From: Megalonaias nervosa
Lineage: Eukaryota; Mollusca; Bivalvia; Unionida; Unionidae
Length of the DNA: 64,000 nucleotides
Direction of reading: 5' to 3'
Assembly: GCA_016617855.1 (NCBI GenBank)
Contig: JAECUM010001819.1
Coordinates: 62,001-126,000, forward strand
Positions 44,606 to 56,329 of the stretch are shown piece after piece. The notes under the pieces are model-generated. The model did no database searches, was not told the origin of the DNA, and saw only the letters and a list, made by a program, of their open reading frames with translations. Every line of letters begins with the position of its first letter. Within the stretch, counting starts at the first letter, position 1. The position numbers and the translations under genes were made by a program.

Positions 44606-47436
44606 ACCGTATTTGCCGGCCTGTAAGTCAACATGGAGTATAAGTAGAATTCATTAATTTTGTACATTTTCCATCCTTCGTCTATATATAAGTTGATTCG
44701 GAGTATAAAACGAGGCCAGGTCAATAACTTGGCTTTGTTTTTTTACACTAGTAACTTCCAGTTTCATGAATATTTAATGGTATAACTGTATGATATTCCA
44801 TATTACCGGCAATCATGAAATTGCTTCACTGATGCTAACATGCTTGTTCCAGTTTTGATTTGGAGAGAGAGAGAGTGAGTGAGTGAGTTCATGACAATTA
44901 TAATCCATATAGTACAGTTACTTGACTTGTGATTTTACTCCAGCACAAGGCACTGCTATATTCCGCTATCAATTGACACGGCTGAATAAACAGTCCATGC
45001 TTGTTTTAATTATGATATCCACTGCAACAAGAGCCACATGTCTGTGCATGCTATGTACATGTTAATTAAAGGTCTAAAGCTTTAACCTGATTATTCCAGT
45101 TGAAACCAGTCTTGAGTGCAAGATTCAACAGGTGAGATAAACTCAGTGAGGCAAACAATAGGGAAATGAAGCTATCAATAGGGAAATCAGAAATGTGAAG
45201 AAAATTAAGAGACAGAAAACAGAAAAGTTACAAACGAAAAATAAATAAACAATACTTTTTATTATACTTTAACATTCTATGAAATGCTGTATCAAATTTA
45301 CACAAATGAACAGTTTTATAATATTATTTAACATGTCAATTGTAATTGAAAGCACATCAATGTTGTGATTCATTTTATTACTTGTAGTAGAACTGTTCCG
45401 CAATCTGATTAAGAAAATAATGATTAAGAGTTCACTTAATCATGTCCAATAGCTGAAAATCCCTCGAAGTCTTCGTCTTCCGTATCGGAATGAAAAATGG
45501 CAGCTATCTCAGGGCTCAGATCATTGGAAATCTTCTCATTATCGGCTGTCACCATCTCATCATCCTCACCTGGCTTCTCTATCCTGCTGACAATTTCTGC
45601 TTTAGCAGAGCCATTCACAATAGCCGATTCAGGAACCCTGTCCCATGCAACCTTAACCCAGTGTGCAACTTGGGAATACGTCCTGTGTTTGTGAAGCTGT
45701 GCTCACCTGCCGTCATCCAATGTTCCCACAACTTCCAAAAGCTCAGTTTTAAAACAGCGATTAACGGAAATGTCTAATGGTTGCAATAACTTTGTCACAC
45801 CACCTGGGATGATGCCTAATGATGTCTTCTTGGTTTCAGTCTTCACCTTTGACTTGGCACTGATGTGTGCACGCATAGAATCCATAATGAGGAGAGACTT
45901 CTTAGTGAGGAAAATCCACCAACTCGATGTGCGAAACATCTGTCTAACCACTTCCCCATCATGTTATTGTCCAACCATCCTTTTGGATTTACTTCAATCA
46001 TTATTCCACTGGGGAATTTCTCCTTTGGCATTGTTTTTCTTTTAAAAATCAATTTGCTTTATGCCAATCCCAGACAAATTTTTCACTTACACCATATTTC
46101 CTATGAGCAGCCATATTCCCACCTTTCTTTTCCACAAGTTTTACAACTTTCAGCTTGAAAGCCGCTGTGTAAGACTTGCGTGATTTGATGGGAGGCATTG
46201 TGAGATAAGTTGTATGATTTGTACGGGGATATTTATATGAATGATTATGAAAGATTGATCAAAACATGCCTAACTCATTAAAATGTGCCAGTACTATAGC
46301 AATGAAAACAATGCCTACTGCTAAATTCATTATTTACATCCAGAGAAGGGAGTGGGCATCATTTTCTGTGGTTCTTAATCCACTTGATATTAAAAACGGG
46401 TAGCGTAATTGATGCAGATTAATGATAAAGAACAATGGAGTACTGGCAATACAGTAACTAGTATCGGTAGCCAAAGCCAATATCAGGGTTTAAACAATTG
46501 CGGCAGCTGGCTTTGATTGTTGTTGGAAACCAAAGACCAGTTTATCAGCTACCGGTATAATCAAAGAGAGACACCAAAACGACAGCTGGTTAAGAATGAA
46601 TATAGGTGATGTGTTGACATTACAATTTGCTTTAAACTGAAATGCAAAACTAACAACAGATCATTGATGATCTGTGAGTAGTCAATCTATATATCTGATT
46701 TTAGTTTAGTTTAAACAATTTTTATTGGAGAAACTTTGTCAATTACAATTATAAACATATGATTTGGGGTATTCAGTAGAAAGCATAATCTATGGTATTT
46801 TATAAATAATCATAGAACGCTCGAGTTAATATGGATTACATCCCTTTGTAGGATCAATTATATCAGTGAAAAAGCTATACTGGTATTCGCTTGCATGTGT
46901 CCAACAGTATACTGGAAAATCAAATATCAATGGACCAGTTGCTAAAATATGATCAGGAAGAATGAGGCATAATTAAAAAGGATAAATAAAACAAAATTAT
47001 TCACATCTTTTTCTAGGAACAAACAATATGCTTTGAATTAGTACAGTACTCTATAGAGTGTAGACTGTTAAGTGTGCTATGCAACCTGGTGAATTTTTTC
47101 ACCGGTGATTGTTTTCTTTTATTTCATGTTGGAGAAATAAGAAAATGCACGCAGAATGCAGACTAAATAATGACAAAACTTATAAATATAAACGCAGTCA
47201 TATTAGTTTATAACAATTTATTGACATAGTAATTGAACAAGAATTGGTACTTCTATGTAACCTGTTTTCGATTATACCGATTATAGAGCAATTTTAATAG
47301 CATGCTGGGTATCGTAATCCATATATAAGTCTATGCAGTTTCAATGACATAATCCATATATAAGTCGATTCGGAGAATAAGCCAAAGACCTGATTTTCAA
47401 GTAAAAAGTATCGACTTATAGGCTGGAAAATACGAT
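44606..47436 (-). mobile_element. Pogo/Tigger-type DNA transposon relic (2.8 kb)
   Basis: The left end is accgtatttgccggcctgta; the right end, in reverse complement, is atcgtattttccagcctata, an imperfect terminal inverted repeat of about 25 bp. Subterminal repeats of the type tataagtcgattcggagaat occur near 44688 and 47364 (and loosely near 44620). (TA)n tracts lie on both sides (ending about 44592 and starting 47434), as expected for a TA-targeting element that landed in a TA microsatellite. Inside, on the minus strand, is a broken transposase. Confidence 0.8.
45436..46198 (-). pseudogene. Pogo/Tigger-type transposase, internally deleted
   Basis: It starts with ATG at 46198. The first 50 residues (MPPIKSRKSYTAAFKLKVV..., then NMAAHRKYGVSEKFVWDWHK) are a Brinker/CENP-B-type helix-turn-helix, which in this group binds the transposon ends. 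A TGA at 46051-46049 stops this frame. In shifted frames follow VNPKGWLDNNMMGKWLDRCF, a DDE-domain segment (LLIMDSMRAHIS with the second Asp), then IPGGVTKLLQPLDISVN, and an acidic end (SDTEDEDFEGF). The region between the HTH and the second Asp is mostly missing, so the protein cannot have been made whole from this copy. Confidence 0.8.
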
Positions 47437-47889
47437 ATATATATATATATATATATTTCAGCTGACTCCCACCCATGGCAGTCACAAAACTCAGTAATTC
47501 TCTACATCACCACATGTTTGAAATGTAACTCAAACTCATTATGTTGAATTAGAGACCATACTTGACTCATTTTGTATCTTAAATGTACATAAACAGAGGA
47601 ACTGATAGTAAAAAAATGAAAATAAATGGGAAAATTTACCATTATTCAATGTAAATTCATTGAAGATCGACATTTGTGAATTTTAGTTCAAATTTTATGT
47701 TTAATGACACTCCAAATGAAATTTACTACTGTGTTAGGTTTTAGTTTTGATTTTGGTGCTATATGATGTTTATTTGTTTGCTGATAATTTTTTAAAACGT
47801 AATTTTTTACTTTCAGGCACATACAAATTCTAGTCGTTTGCTCAGTAGAATAGATGAAACTGATTTTTCTATTCCAATATATATTGCAG
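47437..47889 (+). other. Intron 9, last part
   Basis: TA tract to 47457, then unassigned AT-rich sequence to the acceptor tatattgcag. Confidence 0.6.
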
Positions 47890-47958
47890 AAGTAAGCAAG
47901 AGGTTACAGGGGACACAACTTTATTTCAAGAAGGAGCCTTGGGAAAGACACCAGAGGG
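47890..47958 (+). CDS. ECM29: ECM29 exon j
   Basis: The second smallest exon, 69 bases, from tatattgcag to gtaggt. One base completes the Arg codon of exon i; it ends with GG of a Gly codon. It encodes SKQEVTGDTTLFQEGALGKT and PEG. Vertebrate ECM29 has [23 protein letters not shown] at this place. It was too short to stand out on its own and is supported by the perfect frame join on both sides. Confidence 0.94.
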
Positions 47959-48609
47959 GTAGGTTTCTGGCCAGTTAAGCATCTTAAAACTTTTTTGACC
48001 TATATTAATTAGAGCTTGTCTTGATGAAGTTGGTGAAGCCCTATAGTAATCATATGGTTTGTTTGTGCCCATCTTTTCACCAGTCCTGTCCATACAGCCT
48101 TCACAGTTTGTTTTCACATGATAACTTTACTGAGTATTGTTGTATTTTAAACAGATTTTCCATGCAGCATTTATATTGATGAGACATCAAAAGAATTTGA
48201 TTGCAAGCCTTCTTTGTCATTGTTTAGAGGAGTTAAGGCATCAGATTTCCTGCCCTCCTAACTTTACCTTTTGCAGCTCAGCTTTCATAAGGATTGTTAG
48301 ACTTCAACCAAATTTTGCCTCCAGTTCTGTATTGATAAGACCTTGAATAATTTTGACTTCAGCATTCCTTGGTGTCATTTACAGGAGTTAGGCCACCTGA
48401 ATTTCGTTTCTACAGCCTAACCTTACCAAGGTTTGTTGGATTTCAACCAAATTTGGTATGTGGCTTTATCATTTCACCTGGTCATAAAACCAAGTGAACT
48501 TGTGGCATATCCCCACATCTGATGCCCATTGTATATTTTGTGTAATCTGTTCATTAACAGTTGCTTGTTACTGCTATGGAGTTCATATATTTTAGATTTC
48601 ATTTTAATT

Positions 48610-49140
48610 AAACAGAATATGGGTTGATGTCATCAAAATCTCAGTCAAGTTAGATTATGAGTGAAATCCATGAATATCAATTAGGTGATCTTTGATCGGA
48701 TTGGTTAACCATGCTGCCACTCATGAGTTGTTATTTCTGACTTGATTTTTATCAGACTTGTAATGTATGTTTACATCTTTAATGTCTTGAAATAATTCAG
48801 TAATGAATGAGATAATGAGTGAGATCCATGCAAACCAATGAGGTGATCATCCATCTGATTGTCTGAGTTTGTCACCACTCTGGAGGCCACATTTCTGATC
48901 AAGTTTTGATCAAACTTGGAATGTATGTTTATATCATTAAGATCTTCAACAAGTTCGATAATGAGTGAGATTCACACATACTAATTGGGTGATTTTACAA
49001 CTCATTGGCTATGCTTGTTGCCCATTTAGAAACCATATGTTTTATATGATTTTGATCAAACTTGAAACATATTCTTATATCACCAAGATCTTGGATTGGA
49101 TCAATAATGGGCGAGACATTTTCAAACTAATTTGTAAACC
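48610..49140 (+). repeat. Tandem repeat family RC, about three copies
   Basis: The phrases atgtatgtttacatc(t)tt, ataatgagtgagatcca and aattaggtgatcttt recur at a spacing of about 180 bp with heavy divergence. The copies are head to tail. Confidence 0.75.
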
Positions 49141-50769
49141 ATGATATCATTTGTAGGACAAAATAGCAATTTGCATATTAAAGTAAGGAAAGTAGCCTGT
49201 GATCAGGTCTATTAAGAATCACAGGTTTTGAGTTGTGAAAGTTCCTCCTTTGGAAAACATTTTTAAACTTCAAAAAGATAATGTTCAAATATACAATTCA
49301 TGAATTTCAATAGAACAAGTTATGTGAATTGGCAGAATAATGCACCGTAATGATTAAATTGAATAAGCTGTAATTTCAAACTGAAAAAAAATATATAAAA
49401 TACCAATTTTATAATAGTAACTAAAATAAAAGCACACAATTATATAAAATATTTTATACATAATGTTGCAAATGAATTTGTTGTAATGTGCTTAAAAACT
49501 AGATAGGTACTGTTTGGGGGTTTCTGATGCACACCAGTAGCCTCATAGCTAAAAAAACCCCTTCAAAACCACTAAACTCCTTAGTATGATATTGCTAAAT
49601 TGCAATACTGGAAATATTTGTTGTTTTTATGTTATGACATGTATATGCATTATTTTAAGGCATTTCAGATATTAACTGTTGGTATTTAATAAAGATCAAA
49701 AACAATACCTCATTATGTTTTTCACCTGAATCTCCACCTAATTTAATTACCATCATTAATCTAAATACAAGGACCTTCCAATTTTTTTAATGCCTACCCT
49801 AGGATTCTCTGACCATAAAACAATTTTTAAAAAAAACAAAAACAAATCCAGATTTTCAGAATGTTTTGACCAGACCACATTTCTTCACTTTCATTGGTAA
49901 ATGTAATAGACATCATACTCATTTAGACATTTACTATTTCTCTCAATGGCTGCTGTTTTCTAATCATGGTCAGTTCACACTTGTAGCAAGGTTTATCAGA
50001 TAAATGCAAATTATATGAGAAATTAAAAAGGTGATGTATCTATCATAAAACATCATATTGTTAAGTAATACAGACCAGGACTCACTTTCAGTAAATGGAG
50101 GGAGAATAGAGTTTTTAACTCTTTTCCGATCAACCAGTCCAATATTGTTTTGCATGAAACTGGAAACAATTATAGATCTGACAGACAAATTGGCAGCTAA
50201 ATGCTCCAAAATTTTCTGTCTGCTCCAGTTTTACTACATGAATGAATTTGCTTTCACAAGATTACAGTTGTCAGTTGCTCTGATGAGCAATATCAGACCC
50301 ACTTTTGCCTCTTGTATTGATGAGACCTTGAGTGAATTAACTTTGTGCACCTTGACATCATTTACAGAAATTATCTCCCTTTGATTTCCCATCATTTCTG
50401 CCTTTGGTCAACCTATCTTTATCAAGGTTTGTTAGATTTCAGCCAAATTCGGCATATGGCTTGTTGATCTGACTTGATAAAGTTCAATTTTCAGCGTTGA
50501 TTGACATCATTTATGGGAGTTATGCCCCCAGATTGCCGATTCTCCTGCCTTTGGTGTCTACAGCTTCACTTGATTGGGTTTAATTTCCAGCATTCCACTT
50601 TATAATTGAGAAGAGCTGTGCCAGTGGATTGCCTATTCTTCAGTTTAAGGCCTTGCTGAGGAAAATGTAGTGAGCAAGGTTTTTTATATGCTCCCATTGC
50701 TAATAGATCTAGTCATTGCAATACTTCACTCACTTTATGTCATAGTAATATATGGCAGATTTAGACTTA

Positions 50770-50880
50770 TCATTGTCGGGAGCCATGGTAATCCATTTGA
50801 TAGAGCTCAGATTCATAATGCAGGGGTCACAGGTGGAGTGTGCACCCAGGTCATCCCAGGTTAGCTGCCTCAGTGTATCC
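50770..50880 (+). repeat. tRNA-headed SINE fragment
   Basis: The sequence aatccatttgatagagctca, then gattcataatgcaggggtca and caggtggagtg, resembles a tRNA with A box (ttgatagagct) and B box (caggtggagtg). It is followed by a short body (ggttagctgcctcagtgtatcc). It is too diverged to be a working tRNA. Confidence 0.55.
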
Positions 50881-51840
50881 ATGGGAAAGCACTTGTTTGC
50901 CATTTCTTCTTTATGATACAGCCAATAATGTGATAAACTACTTTAAAACTAACAACAACCAAAAACAAACTATCATCTATGCCTGGGACAATATATAACA
51001 CAGGGATTGGAAAGTCCATAGTGCTGCCAGATATCACCCATTTAGTTTCATATGCAAATGAGGTTGCCAGTTTTAAGTTTAGCTGTAGGATCAAAGGCAC
51101 AGTAGGGGTGAATCTCCTCTTAGGGTATTACCTAGTTCTTCCTACCTAGGCCACAGATTAAAGGTAGCTGCAACACAGTTCTGTTGGAAAGCAATTCATA
51201 TGCTTTGCTGTTCCTATTTTAAAATAAGATTGAATATTTTGCTATTATCAGTACCAAAAGAAACATAAAAATTTCCTTTGATTTCCAGTATATTTTTCAA
51301 AGTTTTTTAATAAAATGTTATGAAAATATCTCTTTTTGCTATTCTTTAAGTCAACCTTGATTTTTAATTTTAAAGTTTCAAAATGAATTTAAATTAGTAG
51401 CAGTACATTTTGCAGTGAACTGATAAACAAAACTAATTAAATCACTGCTAAAATTTGTAATTTCTTTTGAACTTAATGTTTAGTTATTGCATCAAAAAGG
51501 GTTGTAATTATAGGACTCAATATTTGATGCATCAGTTAATGAAGTCTTCCAATGCATGTCTCCCAAGTTCTGTCCTTCTCCCATATTTGCACAGACTCTG
51601 ATATCAGTTTGCACCTTGGAGTTGGTTATATTTGAAGTTTACAAGGCTGTATTCCATTCAAGATGCAGTGAAGCCTGGACATCACTGATCAGGATGTCTT
51701 CCATCAGTCAACCATTTCTGGGAACCGATTCCCTTAATTATTCATAGATTGAATTACTCTGGATTCTTAATAATCCATATGGAAATAGTGGGGACAGAGA
51801 GTTCAGATTAATGTAGTTTCTCTATTTTATTTTGTTTCAG

Positions 51841-51958
51841 ACAAAACCTATCGACATACAAAGAGTTGTGCTCCATAGCAACTGACCTTAATCAACCAGA
51901 CCTTGTCTACAAGTTCATGCATCTGGCAAGTCATAATGCAATGTGGAATTCTAAAAAG
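51841..51958 (+). CDS. ECM29: ECM29 exon k
   Basis: 118 bases from ttttgtttcag to gtacat. The first base completes the Gly codon; it ends in phase 0. It encodes [20 protein letters not shown] followed by [39 protein letters not shown] is among the most conserved parts of ECM29. Confidence 0.97.
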
Positions 51959-53132
51959 GTACATTTATTAATGCCTGTGAACATCAGAAACTTCTGTCAT
52001 ATAATGCATCAGAAAATTGTATGATTTTTCTTGTACTAAGGATTTCAAGGAAACAGGTCAGATCTTGTCTTAAGGTGCATTATATAATGGCAGTGCTATG
52101 TATATTATGTTAACAGTTAGTTTAATTACAATGTTAAATACAATGTAATATGTTAGTCAGATACCCACATAATTTGCCATTAAAAATGTTCGATAAATGC
52201 AGTTGTCAAATTGATGGGTGTAAGTTTGAATTTTTTTGCATAAATATGGTGTTTCAGTTATTAAGGCATTGGACTCATGTCCAGAAGGGTTCCTGTGTGA
52301 TTCCCACTATCAGATCAGCCAGGAATATGCAATCTTGGTGCATCCTTGGAATAGACAGTTTACTTGTCTTGACTGAATATAACTATCAGAGTGCTGCTGT
52401 GCTGAAAAGCACCCAAATGCTTGTATGAAAGTAGTAGCTGGAATTACTGGTTCAGAAGTTAGATTAAAACTGCTCATTAAGTATCTAAGGACATACTAAC
52501 TTATGATAAAAAGTAACCTTCACACAGCAATTATCTAAGAATATGCTAATTAATGATAAAAACGATTATCACAGTAATGGTAAAAGTAATCTTTACAAAA
52601 CAATTATCTAAGGACATATTAACTAATGATACACCGATTTTCACTGTAATTAGACATTAACTAATGATAAAAATGATATTGTCACTGTAATTATCTAAAT
52701 ACATATTAGCTAGTGATGAAAGTGATTTTCACACAGTAGATAACTAAAGACATATTAACTAATGATAAAGGTGATCTTCACACAGTAATTATCTAAGGAC
52801 ATATTAACTAACAATAAAGGCAGCATTCACACGATAACTATCTAAGGATATATTAACAAAAGAGAAAAGAGGTGTTGACTCCTTATTAACTGGGGAGACA
52901 TTTTGGTAACATTGAAACTTGAGGAATAATTATATGAAAATTCATATGTCTTACATTTGTAATTTTTTAAAATCATAATATGAAACTTATTGTGTTCATT
53001 ATAAAAGAAAGTACCTTTAATTGTTCATTTGGGGTTTTTTATAGAAAGAAATGGTCTTAAAATGATCCTGAACGCTGCTACTTTACAGTGAGGTAATTTT
53101 ACTCAAAGGATGAAAACTACGTTTTGTTTCAG
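51959..53132 (+). repeat. Intron 11: SINE and 55-bp tandem array
   Basis: A tRNA-like SINE lies at about 52225-52435: A box tattaaggcattggact, B box ggttcctgtgtgattccc, body with cttgactgaatataac. A degenerate tandem array follows at about 52455-52870: some seven to eight copies, roughly 50-60 bp, of a phrase like atctaaggacatattaactaatgataaa plus cttcacacagtaatt. Confidence 0.75.
52225..52435 (+). repeat. tRNA-headed SINE, plus strand
   Basis: Split promoter boxes of tRNA type (A box tattaaggcattggact, B box ggttcctgtgtgattccc) with a body typical of invertebrate SINEs. The long open frame over it is incidental. Confidence 0.65.
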
Positions 53133-53303
53133 GGAGCAGCTTTTGGATTCAGCACTATAGCTGCTCAGGCAGGGGAACAATTGACCCCTTATTTGCCACA
53201 GATTGTTCCCAGATTATACCGCTACCAGTTTGACCCCAATCCCAAGATTCAGCAGGCTATGAGCAGCATTTGGAATGCCTTGGTGAAGGATAACAAGAAC
53301 ACT
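53133..53303 (+). CDS. ECM29: ECM29 exon l
   Basis: 171 bases from gttttgtttcag to gtaagt, phase 0. It encodes [20 protein letters not shown], then [20 protein letters not shown] and [32 protein letters not shown] and QAM.SIWNALV are near-identical to vertebrate ECM29. A clear HEAT-like repeat, and the strongest single piece of evidence for the gene. Confidence 0.98.
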
Positions 53304-54063
53304 GTAAGTTTCCCAGATATTTAAATCATGTCTTGTTTAATTCCAATTTATACAGTTTATTTAAGTAGATACCTGTTGAGTGGACACATACAAATGACAC
53401 ATAAAACATCGTTGGTATGGAAAACAGAGGTCACAGCTAGATAAGTAGTGAATTGGTACAAATTGTTATATGTATGCTTAGATAACATGTATGCTTCATG
53501 AAGTACTTCAGAATGCTGATGTTGCACCTTTATTAGTCATATGTCCATGGGCTATCAGTATTCTAGTTAATGGGCATATTAGCATAAATTACACCTTATA
53601 AACATCAAATTATGCTGAAGTTTTAATTTAGAAATGCACCAGATGCAGTTAACCCTTTCCCATGTACAAGTGTATCTAGACACCCATACCTTATTTCAGT
53701 GGACGGACATCTTGATGCCTCTATTGCATTTCAGTGTAGGTGTGTTTTGATGCTCATACCATACCTCTTAAGTGCAACAGCCATTTTCATTGCCATTTCA
53801 TAATGCTACCTGATGAAAATATCCACTGTAGTAAAACAGACTTTTTTTGAAGTTTTTGTGATGTCATAACATGAGCTAGTATATTAAGTCAATCAATCCT
53901 TGAAACTGGCATGCAAGTAGATTATTGCAAAAACAGTATGTTGAATAGAAGTTTCATTGCATTATATTAGGTGTTGTCAGTGAATTTTTTATTTGTTCTC
54001 AGTGAATTAAATTTTGATTTTCTCTTCCTCTTAAAGAAAATCATGATAGTTCTTTCTGCTTAG
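53304..54063 (+). other. Intron 12
   Basis: 760 bp. A loosely repeated phrase (tgtatctagacacccatacc, gtgttttgatgctcatacc) occurs near 53670-53770. No other feature. Confidence 0.55.
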
Positions 54064-54143
54064 GTGGACAAGTACCTGAAAGAAATCTTGAGTGACCTGC
54101 TGAAAAATCTCACCAATGCACAGTGGCGCATCAGGGAGTCAAG
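54064..54143 (+). CDS. ECM29: ECM29 exon m (weak donor)
   Basis: 80 bases from tttctgcttag to gtgctt, phase 0 start; ends with AG of a Ser codon. It encodes [20 protein letters not shown] followed by WRIRES. Vertebrates have [27 protein letters not shown] here. The donor gtgctt is a poor match to GTRAGT, but the position is fixed by the codon join to exon n. Confidence 0.95.
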
Positions 54144-54560
54144 GTGCTTTATATATTTTTAACATCCTTGAATTTAAGTATAAATAAAAATGACTTTTTC
54201 AAAACATAGTTATCAAGCAAAATTACCCACATAAATAAATGAATTTTCACTTAGTGAGCTTTGAATGACCAGTGATTAACAGTTTTAGTTATAAATGAAA
54301 GTCCAGCAATTGTAAATGACCATTTAAGGTATACTATACATGAATGTTCAGCAATACAAATAACCAATTTAGTGTATATATAAATATCCAGTGACTGCAG
54401 GTGACCACTTTAGGGTAGATGTGAATGTCCAACAATTGCAAATGACCAATTTAGAGTATACATTTTACTTCATGTGTGAAAGTCTTTTGAAATTTGGAAA
54501 TGGAATACCATCATCTTTTACCTGACAAAGTTTTAGTTTGGTCTTAAATCTACTTTCCAG
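54144..54560 (+). repeat. Intron 13: short degenerate tandem repeat
   Basis: At about 54260-54470, four to five copies of a roughly 50-bp unit like tgaatgtccagcaattgcaa followed by atgaccaatttagggtata. Confidence 0.75.
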
Positions 54561-54666
54561 TTGCATGGCAGTTAATGATTTGTTGCGGGGAAGAGCTCTA
54601 GATGACATAGTTGAAGATCTACCCGCCCTTTGGGAAACGTGCCTTCGAGTCAGAGATGATATTAAG
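54561..54666 (+). CDS. ECM29: ECM29 exon n
   Basis: 106 bases from tactttccag to gtaatt. The first base completes Ser; it ends in phase 0. It encodes [20 protein letters not shown] followed by [15 protein letters not shown], matching vertebrate [35 protein letters not shown] closely. Confidence 0.97.
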
Positions 54667-55227
54667 GTAATTATTAGTTGATAGTGCAACACATCAGGAA
54701 ACCCAGGTGGTCCCAGACTTGCTCAACAGGCTATTTGCAGGCTTGTATCCATGTGTAATAGCAATGTACCCAAATCAGATTTTTAAATATATAATAGTGC
54801 TGAAATGATTCCATTAATTTTCATTGAAATTTTTGAGAGTGTTCAAGAAATCTTTTTTAAGTTCTTCCAAGTATTAGTTTAGGAATTCATAATAGAAGAA
54901 GGATTAGCATAGCTACTATTCATACAAACTTTTAAAAGTCTTAAAGACAAGATGTCATAGGATCAGAATTGGACTTGCTTAAAGGAAGGGATCATACATA
55001 AATCAGCTAATGTTCAACAGCATGAAATTCCTATGTTTTAGGAAACATCTACATTCACAAAAAATAACAGTAAGTATATAGCAAAATAGCTATACATTAT
55101 GTAGATTGTGTATGGGCATATTCCCAAAATAATACATTTCAATTATGCAGAAATTCATTTCATCAAACACTAATGATGCTAATAAATAATTAAATAAAAC
55201 CTTGGAAACAAAAAAGAACTATCAACC

Positions 55228-55288
<61 letters not shown>

Positions 55289-56281
55289 TTCTGTAGGGTG
55301 TCATGCATATAGGTTGGATGCTGAAGCATTTCCTCCTCTTTGTTCTTATTGTAATGTTAATGTGATCAGGTAATGTATTTGATGGAGAAAGGAATTTGTT
55401 TCTAAATTTTGTTTCTCTGAAAATACTTTCTTAATCACATTACTATCAGCCCTGCCACTCCTCTTTGCAAATTAGAGCATCCTGATACAAGTTTCATTCA
55501 AGCTTAAACTGGTATACATGTGGCCACCCAGTGGGGACATGCAGAGTTAATTTATGAGTTGCTTCCCTTGATCTGTTTGATAATATAAACAGATTTTTTT
55601 GTAAAAATCTTTCAAGGAGGATTGATTTTGGAGGTGGCATAAGTTAATTGCTAATGTAAATTTTATTGGGTAAGTATTATTGAAGATAACTGACTTAAAA
55701 TGTCCTTTATCTCATTTTCTCATGCACTTGTTTATGCTGCAGTCAATGCTTATGGACCCAGTTACTAATGAGATGGCAAGAGGTTATGTACAGTAAAAAC
55801 TGAATATAGGAGTGATCCAAGGAACTGGTTTATTTTATGAGAAATGTTTACTAGCTCATTCTCTAAGAAATGATTACTAGTTCATTCTAAAAGAAATTTG
55901 TATTTTAATCCAACATTAAAATTTTAACAATAACAACAATAGCTGATGTTGTGACCGTCTGACTGTTTTGGGCATTTATCCTCAATTTCAGGTGTCCTTT
56001 TAGATCATATTTAACTATATGTCTGTTTATTGTAAGAATGTGTAAGTTTGTTTATGATTTTTGTAAAGAAAACAAAGGAATCTGTCTAATCCAGTCACCT
56101 TATATTCTAGAGTCCTGCCAATTGCAGCCACACCATGTAGAGAATCTTAGCCATATTATGATGGATTTGCCACCCAGTATTCTGCCTTACTATCCCATTA
56201 GACTTAAACATTTGGTCTCTACTGTGACTGTATAATACAGTGTTTTCAATGAATTCATAGTTATTGAATTTTGTATTTCAG
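54667..56281 (+). repeat. Intron 14: TA microsatellite and second copy of 390-bp repeat
   Basis: A (TA)n tract lies at about 55231-55286, immediately followed (55289-55685) by the second copy of the repeat at 16840-17230. A frame at 56038-56235 has no recognisable family. Confidence 0.65.
55289..55685 (+). repeat. Dispersed repeat, about 390 bp, copy 2
   Basis: Shares landmarks in order with 16840-17230: aggttggatgct, tcctcttt, ttaatgtgat, gtatttgatggag, tttctc, cattcaag(c/t)tta, ctaatgt and gtaagtatt. It abuts a TA microsatellite on its left. Confidence 0.65.
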
Positions 56282-56329
56282 GAGAGTGTCAGAAATGCTG
56301 CTGACTTGGCCTGCAAGACTTTGAGTCGG
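56282..56329 (+). CDS. ECM29: ECM29 exon o (48 bp)
   Basis: The smallest exon: 16 codons from ttgtatttcag to gtaatg, phase 0, encoding ESVRNAADLACKTLSR. Vertebrates have ESVRKAAELALKTLSK. Too short to detect by length, but nearly unmistakable by sequence. Confidence 0.96.

Larger units (their letters stand above)
47959..51840 (+). repeat. Intron 10: tandem repeat families RB and RC, and a SINE
   Basis: Family RB, with phrases like tgatgagaccttgaatgaatt, gg(a)gttatg and aaggtttgttggatttcaaccaaatttgg, forms about two copies at 48150-48480 and two to three at 50190-50600. Family RC, with ttttgatcaaacttggaatgtatgttta, aagatcttg and aatgagtgagatcca, forms about three copies of roughly 180 bp at 48610-49140. 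A tRNA-headed SINE lies near 50770-50880. 49190-50190 and 50890-51840 show nothing clear. Confidence 0.65.

Noticed and set aside
45490..46158. Plus-strand frames over the pogo/Tigger relic
   Set aside because: They are antisense shadows; only the minus-strand reading shows transposase motifs.
38870..52435. tRNA genes at 39095 (minus), 50770 and 52225
   Set aside because: Only the promoter boxes resemble tRNAs; arms do not pair well and SINE-like bodies follow, so they are SINE heads.
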